The notes under the pieces are model-generated. The model searched no databases. It was not told the origin of the DNA and was given only the letters and a program-made list of their open reading frames with translations. Positions 46,462-56,474 of a stretch of 64,000 nucleotides of DNA are shown here, piece after piece. The DNA is from Pseudomonas sp. SID14000 (lineage in GTDB: Bacteria; Pseudomonadota; Gammaproteobacteria; Pseudomonadales; Pseudomonadaceae), in contig NZ_NFZQ01000012.1 in NCBI RefSeq assembly GCF_002165135.1, positions 1-64,000 of the forward strand, given 5' to 3'. Both the position numbers and the translations under genes were made by a program. Position 1 is the stretch's first letter. Every line of letters starts with the position of its first letter.

Positions 46462-47919
46462 ATGAGTGAAGAGATCCTGATCAACATCACCCCGATGGAG
46501 TCGCGCGTGGCTGTGGTGGAAAACGGGGTGCTGCAGGAAGTGCACGTCGAGCGCACCCAGCGCCGGGGCATCGTCGGCAATATCTATAAAGGCAAGGTGG
46601 TGCGTGTGCTGCCGGGCATGCAGGCGGCCTTCGTCGACATCGGCCTGGAGCGCGCGGCGTTCATCCACGCCTCGGAAATATCCCAGCGTGAAGGCTCGGC
46701 GGTAGAGAACATCACAGCCCTGGTGCACGAAGGCCAGGCCTTGGTGGTGCAGGTGACCAAGGACCCGATCGGCACCAAGGGGGCGCGCCTGACCACCCAG
46801 CTTTCGATCCCGTCGCGTTACCTGGTGTACATGCCGCGCAGCAGCCATGTCGGCATTTCCCTGAAGATCGAAGACGAAGCCGAGCGCGAGCGCCTCAAGC
46901 AGGTGGTCAGCGACTGCATGGAAAGCGAGAACATCAAGGACGCTGGTGGTTTCATCCTGCGCACCGCGGCCGAAGGCGCACGCGCAGAAGAGATCCTGCA
47001 GGACATTCGCTACCTGCGCCGCCTGTGGGAGCAGATCGGCACCCAGATCAACACCTGCGGCGCGCCCACGGTCATCTACGAGGACCTGGGCCTGGCCCTG
47101 CGTACCCTGCGCGACCTGGTCAACCCGAAGATCGAGAAGATCCGCATCGACTCGCGGGAAACCTTCCAGAAGACCACGCAGTTCGTTAGCGAGCTGATGC
47201 CGGAAATCGCCGACCGCCTCGAACACTATCCGGGCGAAAGGCCGATCTTCGACCTGTACGGTGTCGAGGACGAGATTCAGCGCGCGCTGGAGCGCAAGGT
47301 ACCGCTCAAGTCCGGTGGCTACCTGGTGGTCGATCCGGCTGAAGCGATGACCACCATCGATGTGAACACCGGCGCCTTCGTCGGCCATCGCAACCTTGAA
47401 GAGACGATCTTCAAGACCAACCTCGAGGCCGCTACCGCCATCGCCCGGCAACTGCGCCTGCGCAACATCGGCGGCATCATCATCATCGACTTCATCGACA
47501 TGGAAGACGAAGAGCACCAGCGCCAGGTGCTGCGCACCCTGGAAAAGCAACTGGAGCGCGATCACGCCAAGACCAACATCATCGGCATCACCGAGCTGGG
47601 CCTGGTGCAGATGACCCGCAAGCGCACGCGGGAAAGCCTGGAGCAGGTGCTGTGCGAACCCTGCCTGGCCTGTCAGGGCCGTGGCAAGCTGAAAACCCCC
47701 GAGACCATCTGTTACGAAATCTTCCGTGAGATCCTGCGCGAGGCTCGTGCCTATCAGGCCGAAGGCTACCGCGTGCTGGCCAACCAGAAGGTGGTTGACC
47801 GGTTGCTGGATGAAGAGTCCGGTAACGTTGCTGAACTGGAGGCTTTCATCGGCCGAACCATTCGTTTCCAGGTCGAGTCGATGTATTCACAGGAACAATA
47901 CGATGTGGTGCTGCTCTGA
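46462..47919 (+). CDS. rng: Ribonuclease G
   Basis: A 485-residue endonuclease of the RNase E/G family: S1 domain near 36-125 (RGIVGNIYKGKVVRVLPGMQ), catalytic acidic residues in MTTIDVNTG and IIIIDFIDMED, and the zinc-link CEPCLACQGRGK. It matures 16S rRNA 5' ends and degrades mRNA. The E. coli order mreBCD-yhdE-rng-yhdP is kept. Confidence 0.97.
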   Translation: MSEEILINITPMESRVAVVENGVLQEVHVERTQRRGIVGNIYKGKVVRVLPGMQAAFVDIGLERAAFIHASEISQREGSAVENITALVHEGQALVVQVTKDPIGTKGARLTTQLSIPSRYLVYMPRSSHVGISLKIEDEAERERLKQVVSDCMESENIKDAGGFILRTAAEGARAEEILQDIRYLRRLWEQIGTQINTCGAPTVIYEDLGLALRTLRDLVNPKIEKIRIDSRETFQKTTQFVSELMPEIADRLEHYPGERPIFDLYGVEDEIQRALERKVPLKSGGYLVVDPAEAMTTIDVNTGAFVGHRNLEETIFKTNLEAATAIARQLRLRNIGGIIIIDFIDMEDEEHQRQVLRTLEKQLERDHAKTNIIGITELGLVQMTRKRTRESLEQVLCEPCLACQGRGKLKTPETICYEIFREILREARAYQAEGYRVLANQKVVDRLLDEESGNVAELEAFIGRTIRFQVESMYSQEQYDVVLL

Positions 47920-48001
47920 GGCCTTCTGAAGCGCGCCACGGGTGGACCGGGCTGGCAAAACCGGCACGACGGGCCATCATGGATAAACGACCTGGAGGGC
48001 C

Positions 48002-51000
48002 ATGGCCATGGGACGTCTGACCCGCGTTCTTGTCGCCTTGACCCGCTGGGGGCTGGGTGTTTGCGCCTTGCTGGCGGTACTGGTGGCGCTGTATGTCAGC
48101 CTCGGCCGTGAACTGGTGCCGTTGGTGGCCGAGTACCGCGCCGATGTAGAAAACAAGGCCGAGCAGGCTTTGGGCCTGCCCGTGCACGTCGGTGGCCTGG
48201 AAGGCCGCTGGAGCGGTCTGGCACCGGTGCTGCGGGTGCGCGACCTGCAACTGGGCGAGGGTGCCACGGCCCTGCGCCTGGACGACGTCAAGGTGGTACC
48301 CGATCTCTGGGCCAGCCTCACCGCCCGTGAAGTACGCCTGGCGCGCATTCAGTTGGGCGGCCTGCAACTGATCCTGCGCGAGAGCGAGCAGGGCGCCTGG
48401 AGCCTCGAAGGCTTGCCGAAGAAGAGCGATGCACCACTCGATCCCGCCGAGCTGCTGCAGCGCTTGCGTCAGCTGGGGTGCATCGATGTGTTCGACAGCC
48501 AGGTCACCCTGCACCCGTGGCAGCGTGACCCGTTGACCCTGACTTATGTGAGCGCCGGCCTGCAGGCCGGGGCTTCGCGCCAGGCCCTGGACCTGCGCGC
48601 GACCCTGCCCGATGGCCAACCTCTGGCGCTGAACCTGCGTAGTCGTGCGTCGGCCAACACCTGGCGCGATGGTCAGGTCGAAGCCTACCTGAGCCTTCCG
48701 CAGAGTGACTGGGCGCGCTGGTTGCCGCCTCGCCTGCTGGGCCAGTGGCATGCCGACGTCTTGAGAGCGGGTGGCGAGTTCTGGGTCGACTGGCGCACGG
48801 GGCAGTTGGAGCAGGCCGTGGTACGCCTCAATGCCCCTGAGTTGCAGGGCGCCTATGCCGGGCGCAAGTCGGCCACACTGAACAACCTGGCCTTGGGTGC
48901 CTGGTTCCAGCGCCGGGAGCAAGGCTTCGATGTGGTGGTCGATTCGCTGGCCATGGACATTGGCAAGGCCCGTTGGGAGTCGCACCTGCAATTGCAGCAG
49001 CGCCCCGGTGAGGACGCTGCCGCGGAAAGCTGGCAAATGCAGGCCGACCGCCTCGACCTCACGCCGTTAACCCCGCTTATCGATGCCCTGGCGCCGTTGC
49101 CGGACAAGGTCATGGCCGTGGTCGATGGCCTGAAGGTGACCGGCGCTCTGCGTAATGTGCGCCTTGAGGCCCGGCCCAAGGCCGAGGGTAACCAGCGCCT
49201 GCAGTTCGAAGCGAACCTGGATAAAGTCGGTTTCGATGCCTATCACAATGCCCCGGCAGCCGGTAACGTCAGCGGTAGCATCAGCGGCGACCTTGGCCAT
49301 GGCGAACTGCGCCTTGATACCGATGCGTTCATGCTGCACCTGTACCCGATCTTCGCCAAACCCTGGCACTACCAGAAGGCCAATGCGCGCCTGACCTGGG
49401 TCTTGGACAAGGAAGGTTTCACCCTGGTCGCGCCTTATCTCAAGGTGCTCGGCGAGGAGGGCAAGATTGCCGGTGACTTCCTCATTCGCCTGTTGTTCGA
49501 AGAGGGCCGCGAGGACTACATGGACCTGCGCGTCGGCCTGACCGAAGGCGATGGCCGCTACACCGCCAAGTACCTGCCCGAGGTGCTCAGCCCCGCCCTC
49601 GACGAATGGCTGCGCAGTGCGATCGTCAAAGGCACGGTGGACGAAGGCTACTTCCAGTACCAGGGCTCGCTGAACCATGGTGTCGCGCCGGAAGCCCGCA
49701 GTATCAGCCTGTTCTTCAAGGTGCGTGATGCAGCCCTGGACTTCCAGCCGGGCTGGCCGCAGGTACAGCACGTGGATGGCGATGTGCTCATCGAGGACAG
49801 CGGTGTGCGTATCAAGGCCCAGCGTGGCGTACTGCTCGATACCAAGGTCAGTGATGTAAGCGTCGATATCCCGCATGTCGACGAGGGCCAGCAAAGCCAC
49901 CTGTACCTTGATGGTGACTTCGACGGCAGCCTGGGCGATGGCCTGAAGATCCTCAAGGAAGCGCCAATCGGCACCGGCGAGATCTTTGCCGGCTGGGAAG
50001 GCGAGGGGCCGCTCAAGGGCAAGGTCAAGCTCGACATTCCGCTGGCCCGCGGGCAGCGGCCGAAAGTGCAGGTGGACTTTGCCACCAACGACGCGCGGCT
50101 GAAGGTCGCGCCGCCGAGCCTGGAGCTGAGCCGCCTGAAGGGGGACTTCAGTTTCGATTTCGACAAGGGCCTGAGCGGCAAGGGCATCAGCCTGCAGGCA
50201 TTCGGCAAGCCGGTGACGGCGCAAATCACTGCCGAAGGCCAGCCAGGGCAGATGCAGACCCGCATCAACGCCAATGGCCAGGTCTCGCTCAAGGCGCTGA
50301 CCGACTGGCTGCAGTTCAATCAGGCCTTGCCGGCGTCCGGTGACCTGCCGTACCAGTTGCAGGTCAGCCTGGGCAGCCGGGACAACCGCTTGAGCGTCAC
50401 CTCCAACCTCAAGGGCCTGGCCATCGACCTGCCGGCACCGTTCGGCAAGGCTGCGGCGGACACCCGTGACAGCCGGTTCAGCATGAGTCTGCAAGGCCCG
50501 GAACGGCGCTTCGATGCTGCGTACACCGACCTTGCCCGCCTTGCCTACATTGCGCCGGCCGACAAACTCGCCCAGGGGCGTGGCGAGTTGTTACTGGGCA
50601 CAGGTGACGCCCAGCTACCCGCCGGCCAAGGTCTGCGTGTACGCGGGCGCCTGGAGGCACTGGACCTGGGGCCCTGGCAAGAACAGGCGGCGCGGCTGGC
50701 AGGTGGCGACCCGGGGGGCAGTGCGCGGCAGAACCTGCAAGGCGTCGACTTGAGCATCGGCCAACTGAAAGCCTTTGGCATGGACCTGAACCAGGCGGTG
50801 GTGCGGCTTGCCCGTGGCGGCGCTGCCTGGGATTTGCGCCTTGATAGCAAGGAGGTCATCGGCAACGCGCGGGTACCGGATGCCAAAGGCGCGCCCATGG
50901 TCGTGCGCATGCAGACCTTGCGCCTGCCCGCCGCCAGCGCTGCTGAAAAGCAGGCCGAGGCACAGGCCGAGGAGGGCCCCGACCCGCTGGCGTCATTCGA

Positions 51001-51835
51001 CCCGCGCAAGGTACCGGCGCTGGACCTGAGCATCGACAAGCTCTACCGCGGTGATGACCTGTATGGCAGTGCGTCGCTCAAGCTGCGGCCAACCGCGCGC
51101 GGCGTGACAGCCAGCGATATCGACCTCGACTTCAAAGGCCTGCGTATCGATGGTGGCGGTGGCTGGGAAGGCGAACCAGGCAGCACCAGCAGCTGGTACA
51201 AAGGGCGCCTGGACGGCAAGAACCTGGCAGATGTGCTCAAGGCCTGGGGCTTTGCCCCGACTGTGACCAGCCGCGATTTCCGCCTGGATGTAGACGGCCG
51301 CTGGCCGGGGTCGCCGGCCTCGGTGAGCCTCAAGCGCTTCTCTGGCAGCATGGACGCAGCGCTGCGCACCGGCCAGTTCGTCGAGGTCGAAGGCAGTGCC
51401 CAGGCCCTGCGGGTGTTCGGCCTGCTCAACTTCAACTCCATCGGCCGGCGCTTGCGCCTGGACTTCTCCGACCTGTTCGACAAGGGCCTGGCCTACGATC
51501 GGGTCAAAGGCTTGCTGGTGGCCAGTGACGGCGTCTACGTGACCCGCGAGCCAATCACCGTGACTGGCCCGTCGAGCAACTTCGAACTCGACGGTACCCT
51601 GGACATGGTGCGCGACCGGGTCGATGCCAACTTGCAGGTAAGCCTGCCGGTGACCAACAACCTGCCGCTGGCGGCCCTGATTGTCGGCGCTCCGGCCGTG
51701 GGTGGGGCGCTGTTCCTGGTCGATCGGCTGATCGGCGACCGCGTATCACGCTTTGCCAGCGTGCATTACCGTGTCGAAGGGCCGGTGAAAGAGCCTAGAA
51801 TCACATTTGTGAAACCTTTCGAGAAATCCCGCTAG
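48002..51835 (+). CDS. yhdP: AsmA-like envelope protein YhdP
   Basis: A 1277-residue protein with one N-terminal membrane helix (WGLGVCALLAVLVALYVSLG) and a long repeating beta-groove ending in the DUF3971/AsmA_2 region (LPVTNNLPLAALIVG, DRVSRFASVHYRVEG). In E. coli YhdP, TamB and YdbH carry phospholipid between membranes. A second in-frame ATG lies at 48008. GGAGG precedes. Its stop overlaps the ribosome site of the next gene. Confidence 0.94.
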   Translation: MAMGRLTRVLVALTRWGLGVCALLAVLVALYVSLGRELVPLVAEYRADVENKAEQALGLPVHVGGLEGRWSGLAPVLRVRDLQLGEGATALRLDDVKVVPDLWASLTAREVRLARIQLGGLQLILRESEQGAWSLEGLPKKSDAPLDPAELLQRLRQLGCIDVFDSQVTLHPWQRDPLTLTYVSAGLQAGASRQALDLRATLPDGQPLALNLRSRASANTWRDGQVEAYLSLPQSDWARWLPPRLLGQWHADVLRAGGEFWVDWRTGQLEQAVVRLNAPELQGAYAGRKSATLNNLALGAWFQRREQGFDVVVDSLAMDIGKARWESHLQLQQRPGEDAAAESWQMQADRLDLTPLTPLIDALAPLPDKVMAVVDGLKVTGALRNVRLEARPKAEGNQRLQFEANLDKVGFDAYHNAPAAGNVSGSISGDLGHGELRLDTDAFMLHLYPIFAKPWHYQKANARLTWVLDKEGFTLVAPYLKVLGEEGKIAGDFLIRLLFEEGREDYMDLRVGLTEGDGRYTAKYLPEVLSPALDEWLRSAIVKGTVDEGYFQYQGSLNHGVAPEARSISLFFKVRDAALDFQPGWPQVQHVDGDVLIEDSGVRIKAQRGVLLDTKVSDVSVDIPHVDEGQQSHLYLDGDFDGSLGDGLKILKEAPIGTGEIFAGWEGEGPLKGKVKLDIPLARGQRPKVQVDFATNDARLKVAPPSLELSRLKGDFSFDFDKGLSGKGISLQAFGKPVTAQITAEGQPGQMQTRINANGQVSLKALTDWLQFNQALPASGDLPYQLQVSLGSRDNRLSVTSNLKGLAIDLPAPFGKAAADTRDSRFSMSLQGPERRFDAAYTDLARLAYIAPADKLAQGRGELLLGTGDAQLPAGQGLRVRGRLEALDLGPWQEQAARLAGGDPGGSARQNLQGVDLSIGQLKAFGMDLNQAVVRLARGGAAWDLRLDSKEVIGNARVPDAKGAPMVVRMQTLRLPAASAAEKQAEAQAEEGPDPLASFDPRKVPALDLSIDKLYRGDDLYGSASLKLRPTARGVTASDIDLDFKGLRIDGGGGWEGEPGSTSSWYKGRLDGKNLADVLKAWGFAPTVTSRDFRLDVDGRWPGSPASVSLKRFSGSMDAALRTGQFVEVEGSAQALRVFGLLNFNSIGRRLRLDFSDLFDKGLAYDRVKGLLVASDGVYVTREPITVTGPSSNFELDGTLDMVRDRVDANLQVSLPVTNNLPLAALIVGAPAVGGALFLVDRLIGDRVSRFASVHYRVEGPVKEPRITFVKPFEKSR

Positions 51836-51843
51836 GAGTGCCC

Positions 51844-52695
51844 ATGAAGGCAGCGGTAATCCAGATGGTCAGCCAGGACGATGTGCTGGCCAACCTGCAG
51901 CGCGCCGGTGCCCTGCTGGAGCAGGCTGCGATCGGCGGTGCACGGCTGGCCGTGTTGCCGGAAAACTTCGCCGCCATGGGCCGCAAGGATGCCGCTGCCA
52001 TCGGTCGCGCCGAAGCGTTGGGCGAAGGGCCGATCCTGCCATGGTTGAAACGTACTGCCCGCGACCTCAGGTTATGGATTGTTGCCGGTACCTTGCCATT
52101 GCCACCGGTCGGCCAGCCAGAGGCCAAGGCCCATGCCTGCTCGTTGCTGGTCGACGAACATGGCGAGGTAGCGGCACGCTATGACAAGTTGCACCTGTTC
52201 GATGTGGACGTTGCCGACAACCGTGGCCGCTACCGTGAGTCCGACGACTACGCCCACGGCGCCCAGGTGGTGGTGGCCGATACACCGGTGGGGCGGCTGG
52301 GGCTGAGCGTGTGTTACGACCTGCGCTTCCCTGAACTGTACAGCGCACTGCGCGCCGCCGGCGCGGAGCTGATCACTGCGCCGGCTGCCTTCACTGCGGT
52401 AACGGGGGCGGCGCACTGGGAAGTGCTGGTGCGTGCCCGTGCCATCGAGACCCAGTGCTACCTGCTGGCTGCGGCTCAGGGCGGCACTCACCCAGGGCCA
52501 CGGGAAACCCATGGCCATGCGGCGATCGTCGACCCTTGGGGGCGCATCGTCGCGGAACAGGCGCGAGGTGAAGCGGTACTGCTTGCCGAGCGCGATATTG
52601 ATGAACAAGCGTCCATCCGGGCGCGCATGCCGGTGGTATCGCACCGGCGCTTTTTCTCGCAGGGCGCATTGCGGCCTGCGCACACCTCGGAGTGA
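51844..52695 (+). CDS. Nitrilase-superfamily amidohydrolase (deaminated-glutathione amidase-like)
   Basis: A 283-residue enzyme with the catalytic triad E40 (LPENF), K115 (YDKLHLFDVDV) and C157 (SVCYDLRFPELY), in the Nit1/YbeM subgroup that repairs deaminated glutathione; related omega-amidases are an alternative. ATG 51844 has AGGAG five bases ahead; the open frame starts at GTG 51838. Confidence 0.88.
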   Translation: MKAAVIQMVSQDDVLANLQRAGALLEQAAIGGARLAVLPENFAAMGRKDAAAIGRAEALGEGPILPWLKRTARDLRLWIVAGTLPLPPVGQPEAKAHACSLLVDEHGEVAARYDKLHLFDVDVADNRGRYRESDDYAHGAQVVVADTPVGRLGLSVCYDLRFPELYSALRAAGAELITAPAAFTAVTGAAHWEVLVRARAIETQCYLLAAAQGGTHPGPRETHGHAAIVDPWGRIVAEQARGEAVLLAERDIDEQASIRARMPVVSHRRFFSQGALRPAHTSE

Positions 52696-52697
52696 CT

Positions 52698-54137
52698 ATG
52701 AGCCAGATGTTATCCACCGTCAGCGAGCAGCTCCTGGCCCCAGGCGGCTTGACCCTGGACAGCCTGCAGAGCGTGCTGGGTGAGTTGGCTGGCCCCGGTA
52801 TCGATGCCGCCGACCTGTATTTTCAGGGCCAGATCTCGGAAACCTGGGCACTGGAAGACGGCATCGTCAAAGAGGGCAGTTTCAACCTCGACCAAGGCGT
52901 GGGCGTGCGTGCCCAGTCCGGTGAAAAGACCGGCTTCGCCTACAGCAACGCGATCAACCTCGAGGCGCTGACCTCGGCAGCCCGAGCAGCACGTTCGATC
53001 TCGCGTGCCGGGCAGAATGGCAAGGTGCAGGCTTTCCGCAGCCAGGATGTGACCGCCCTTTATTCGGCAGACAACCCGCTGGATGTGCTCAGCCGTGCCG
53101 AGAAGGTCGAGCTGCTCAAGCGTGTTGACGCCGCCACCCGTGCCCTGGACCCGCGTATCCAGCAGGTCAGTGTGAGCATGGCCGGGGTCTGGGAGCGCAT
53201 CCTGATTGCTGCGGCCGATGGCAGCCTGGCCGCCGACGTGCGTCCGCTGGTGCGCTTCAACGTCAGCGTCATCGTCGAGCAGAACGGCCGCCGCGAGCGT
53301 GGCGGGCAGGGCGGTGGCGGGCGTACCGACTACCGCTTCTTCACCGAGGAACGGGTCATGGGCTATGCCCGCGAAGCGCTGCGCCAGGCCCTGGTGAACC
53401 TGGAGGCGATCCCGGCGCCGGCCGGCACCCTGCCAGTGGTACTGGGTTCTGGTTGGTCGGGCGTGCTGCTGCACGAGGCTGTCGGCCATGGCCTGGAAGG
53501 TGACTTCAACCGCAAGGGCAGTTCGGCGTTCAGCGGCCGCATTGGCGAGAAAGTGGCGTCGAGCCTGTGCACCATCGTCGACGATGGCACCCTCGAAGGC
53601 CGCCGTGGTTCGCTGAGCGTGGACGATGAAGGTACCCCGACCGAGTGCACTACGCTGATCGAGAACGGTGTGCTCAAGGGCTACATGCAGGACAAGCTGA
53701 ACGCGCGCCTGATGGGCATGGCGGTGACTGGCAACGGCCGCCGTGAATCCTACGCGCACCTGCCGATGCCGCGCATGACCAACACCTACATGCGTGCCGG
53801 CGCAAGCGACCCGCAGGAAATCATCGCTTCGGTGAAGAAGGGCATCTACTGTGCCAACCTCGGCGGTGGCCAGGTGGACATCACCAGCGGCAAGTTCGTG
53901 TTCTCGACCAGTGAGGCCTACCTGATCGAAGACGGCAAGATTACCGCGCCGGTGAAGGGGGCGACCCTGATCGGCAATGGCCCGGAGGCGATGAGCCGGG
54001 TGTCGATGGTCGGTAACGACCTGGCGCTGGACAGTGGGGTAGGGACTTGCGGCAAGGACGGGCAGTCGGTGCCGGTCGGGGTCGGGCAGCCGACCTTGAA
54101 GCTGGATGCGATTACCGTGGGCGGTACAGGGGCGTGA
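52698..54137 (+). CDS. tldD: Metalloprotease subunit TldD
   Basis: A 479-residue TldD with the zinc motif HEAVGHGLEGD near residue 259. With PmbA (TldE) it forms the heterodimeric protease that trims exposed peptides such as microcin B17 and CcdA. ATG 52698 has GGAG five bases ahead; it overlaps nothing but follows the amidase stop closely, so co-transcription is likely. Confidence 0.96.
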   Translation: MSQMLSTVSEQLLAPGGLTLDSLQSVLGELAGPGIDAADLYFQGQISETWALEDGIVKEGSFNLDQGVGVRAQSGEKTGFAYSNAINLEALTSAARAARSISRAGQNGKVQAFRSQDVTALYSADNPLDVLSRAEKVELLKRVDAATRALDPRIQQVSVSMAGVWERILIAAADGSLAADVRPLVRFNVSVIVEQNGRRERGGQGGGGRTDYRFFTEERVMGYAREALRQALVNLEAIPAPAGTLPVVLGSGWSGVLLHEAVGHGLEGDFNRKGSSAFSGRIGEKVASSLCTIVDDGTLEGRRGSLSVDDEGTPTECTTLIENGVLKGYMQDKLNARLMGMAVTGNGRRESYAHLPMPRMTNTYMRAGASDPQEIIASVKKGIYCANLGGGQVDITSGKFVFSTSEAYLIEDGKITAPVKGATLIGNGPEAMSRVSMVGNDLALDSGVGTCGKDGQSVPVGVGQPTLKLDAITVGGTGA

Positions 54138-54151
54138 TGGCTTCGGGGACC

Positions 54152-54244
54152 GCTTTGCGGTCCATTCGCAGCACAAGGCTGCTCCTACAGGGATCGCGTA
54201 TTTCTGTAGGAGCAGCCTTGTGCTGCGAATGGGCCGCAAAGCGG
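54152..54244. repeat. Inverted palindromic pair, second repeat family
   Basis: gctttgcggtccattcgcag...gctcctacag and its complement form a long imperfect stem between the converging tldD and darP genes. The sequence shares caaggctgctcctacag with 7004-7036. Confidence 0.85.
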
Positions 54245-54255
54245 CCCCAGGGCGA

Positions 54256-54777
54256 TCAGCGCAAGCCGCGCTGCAGCTCGTCCAGGTCGCGGATGTACTT
54301 GAACACCTTGCGCGCGGCGGCAGGCGGCTTGTTCCGCGCCTTCTCGTGCTGGGCATGGCGCACCAGCGAGCGCAGCTGCTGGCGGTCGGTGTCGGGGTAC
54401 TCGTTGACGAAGCGCTCGAGGTCTTCGTCGTTACCGTCGATCAGCCGGTCGCGCCAGCGCTCCAGGTTGTGGAAGCGCTCGTTGTACTGGCGGGTCGAGC
54501 TGTCCATCTGTTCGAGCAAGGCGTGGATGGCATCCAGGTCCTGCACGCGCATCAGCTTGCCGACGAACGACATGTGGCGTTTGCGGGCACCATGAGCGGT
54601 GTGCTTGCTGGCTTCGGCCAGGGCCTTGCGTAGCTCGTCGGTCAACGGCAGGCGGGCCAGGGTATCGGCCTTGAGCGTGGTAAGGCGCTCGCCGAGTTCG
54701 ACCAGCGCATGCAACTCGCGCTTGATCTGGGTTTTGCTTTTTTCGCCGTCGAAGGCGTCGTCGTTTGAATCAACCAT
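54256..54777 (-). CDS. darP: Ribosome biogenesis factor DarP (YjgA, DUF615)
   Basis: A 173-residue, highly charged helical protein: SKTQIKRELHALVELGERL, GARKRHMSFVGKLMR, FHNLERWRDRLI. It matches YjgA/DarP, which binds late 50S particles. It is convergent with tldD and divergent from pmbA. Confidence 0.93.
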   Translation of the reverse strand: MVDSNDDAFDGEKSKTQIKRELHALVELGERLTTLKADTLARLPLTDELRKALAEASKHTAHGARKRHMSFVGKLMRVQDLDAIHALLEQMDSSTRQYNERFHNLERWRDRLIDGNDEDLERFVNEYPDTDRQQLRSLVRHAQHEKARNKPPAAARKVFKYIRDLDELQRGLR

Positions 54778-54885
54778 GGTGGCAGTCCGCTAGAAATCGC
54801 CGCCATGATAACCAGTCGGGGGCCGCTTGTCCGGCCCGGTCGTAGAATGACCCTAGCCGAACGCAGAATTTGAGTGGAGAGAACC

Positions 54886-56232
54886 ATGAGTGCAGTCCAG
54901 AGCGTAGGTCCCAAGGACCTGCCAGCATTGCAGGAGCAGGTCGAGGCGATCATCGCCGAAGCGCGCCGCCAGGGGGCCAGTGCCTGTGAAGTGGCGGTGT
55001 CGCTGGAGCAGGGCCTGTCCACCACGGTACGCCAGCGTGAGGTCGAAACGGTCGAGTTCAACCGCGACCAGGGCTTTGGCATCACCCTCTATGTGGGTCA
55101 GCGCAAAGGCTCGGCCAGCACCTCGGCCAGTGGCCCTGAAGCGATCCGCGAAACCGTCGCCGCCGCCTTGGCGATTGCCAAGCATACCTCCGAGGACGAA
55201 TGTTCCGGCCTGGCCGACGCAGCGCTGATGGCCCGCGAGATCCCGGACCTGGACCTGTACCACGACTGGAACCTCGAGCCCGAGAAGGCCATCGAGATGG
55301 CCCTGGCCTGCGAGGCGGCGGCATTCGACGCTGACTCGCGCATCCTCAACGCCGACGGCACCACCCTCAATACCCATCAGGGCTGCCGCGTGTATGGCAA
55401 CAGCCATGGCTTCATCGGTGGCTATGCCTCGACCCGGCACAGCCTGAGCTGCGTGATGATCGCCGAAGGCGGCGGGCAGATGCAGCGTGACTACTGGTAC
55501 GACGTGAACCGCCAGGGCAACCTGCTGGCCGACCCTCGTAGCATCGGCGTGCGCGCTGCCCAGCGTGCCGCCAGCCGCCTGGGGGCGCGGCCGGTGCCGA
55601 CTTGCGAGGTGCCGGTGCTGTTCTCGGCCGAGCTGGCCGGTGGCCTGTTCGGCAGCTTCTTGTCGGCTATTTCCGGTGGCAACCTGTACCGCAAATCCTC
55701 GTTCCTGGAGGGGACCATTGGCCAGCGCCTGTTCCCCACCTGGCTGACCCTCGACGAGCGCCCGCACATTCCGCGGGCACTGGGCAGTGCCGCATTCGAT
55801 GGCGACGGCCTGGCTACCTATGCCAAGCCGTTCGTCGACAAGGGCGAGCTGGTGTCGTACCTGCTGGGTACGTATTCCGGGCGCAAGCTGGGTTTGCCAA
55901 GCACGGCCAACGCCGGCGGCGTGCACAACCTGTTCGTCAGCCACGGTGTCGAAGACCAGACTGCGCTGATCCGGCGCATGGGCCGAGGGCTGCTGGTGAC
56001 TGAGCTGATGGGGCATGGACTGAACATGGTGACCGGGGATTATTCCCGTGGCGCGGCAGGGTTCTGGGTCGAGAATGGCGAGATCCAGCATGCGGTGCAG
56101 GAAGTGACCATTGCCGGGAATATGAAGGATATGTTCCAGCAGATTGTCGCGATTGGCAGCGATCTTGAGACCCGCAGCAACATTCACACCGGGTCGGTGC
56201 TTATCGAACGGATGACCGTTGCTGGTAGCTGA
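54886..56232 (+). CDS. pmbA: Metalloprotease subunit PmbA (TldE)
   Basis: A 448-residue partner of TldD without the HExxxH motif (conserved GHGLNMVTGDYSRGAAGFWVENG near the end in place of it). ATG 54886 has GGAGAG ahead and fits family length (E. coli 450); the frame opens at GTG 54874. Confidence 0.96.
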   Translation: MSAVQSVGPKDLPALQEQVEAIIAEARRQGASACEVAVSLEQGLSTTVRQREVETVEFNRDQGFGITLYVGQRKGSASTSASGPEAIRETVAAALAIAKHTSEDECSGLADAALMAREIPDLDLYHDWNLEPEKAIEMALACEAAAFDADSRILNADGTTLNTHQGCRVYGNSHGFIGGYASTRHSLSCVMIAEGGGQMQRDYWYDVNRQGNLLADPRSIGVRAAQRAASRLGARPVPTCEVPVLFSAELAGGLFGSFLSAISGGNLYRKSSFLEGTIGQRLFPTWLTLDERPHIPRALGSAAFDGDGLATYAKPFVDKGELVSYLLGTYSGRKLGLPSTANAGGVHNLFVSHGVEDQTALIRRMGRGLLVTELMGHGLNMVTGDYSRGAAGFWVENGEIQHAVQEVTIAGNMKDMFQQIVAIGSDLETRSNIHTGSVLIERMTVAGS

Positions 56233-56245
56233 TCTTTAGCCTGTA

Positions 56246-56343
56246 CCGGCCTCTTCGCGGGTGAACCCGCTCCCACAAGTATTGCGCAGTCTTCAGGTGT
56301 GGCGCGGTCCCTGTGGGAGCGGGTTTACCCGCGAAGAGGCCGG
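56246..56343. repeat. Convergent REP pair
   Basis: Opposed copies at 56246-56278 and 56309-56343, right after pmbA. Confidence 0.9.
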
Positions 56344-56377
56344 TGCAGGCTATAGAGAATTTTCAATGAAACCGAAG

Positions 56378-56406
56378 ACCCGGCCCCCACGCCGGGTTTT
56401 TGTTTC
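56378..56406 (+). terminator. Rho-independent terminator after pmbA
   Basis: acccggc-ccccac-gccgggt followed by TTTTGTTT is a classical stem with U run, about 145 bases after pmbA and just before the Fur box. Confidence 0.85.
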
Positions 56407-56442
56407 ATCACTTCCCACTTGAAGTGATTCTGTTTATCAATT

Positions 56443-56461
56443 AATAATGAATATCATTATC
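56443..56461 (+). promoter_or_regulatory. Fur box upstream of fagA-fumC
   Basis: AATAATGAATATCATTATC agrees with the consensus GATAATGATAATCATTATC at 16 of 19 positions and ends 13 bases before the first possible fagA ATG. Confidence 0.88.
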
Positions 56462-56474
56462 CAGTAACCCGGCG

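Noticed and set aside
45244..47565. 773-codon minus-strand ORF opposite mreD, maf and rng
   Set aside because: It spans three well-supported genes in antisense and has shadow-like composition.
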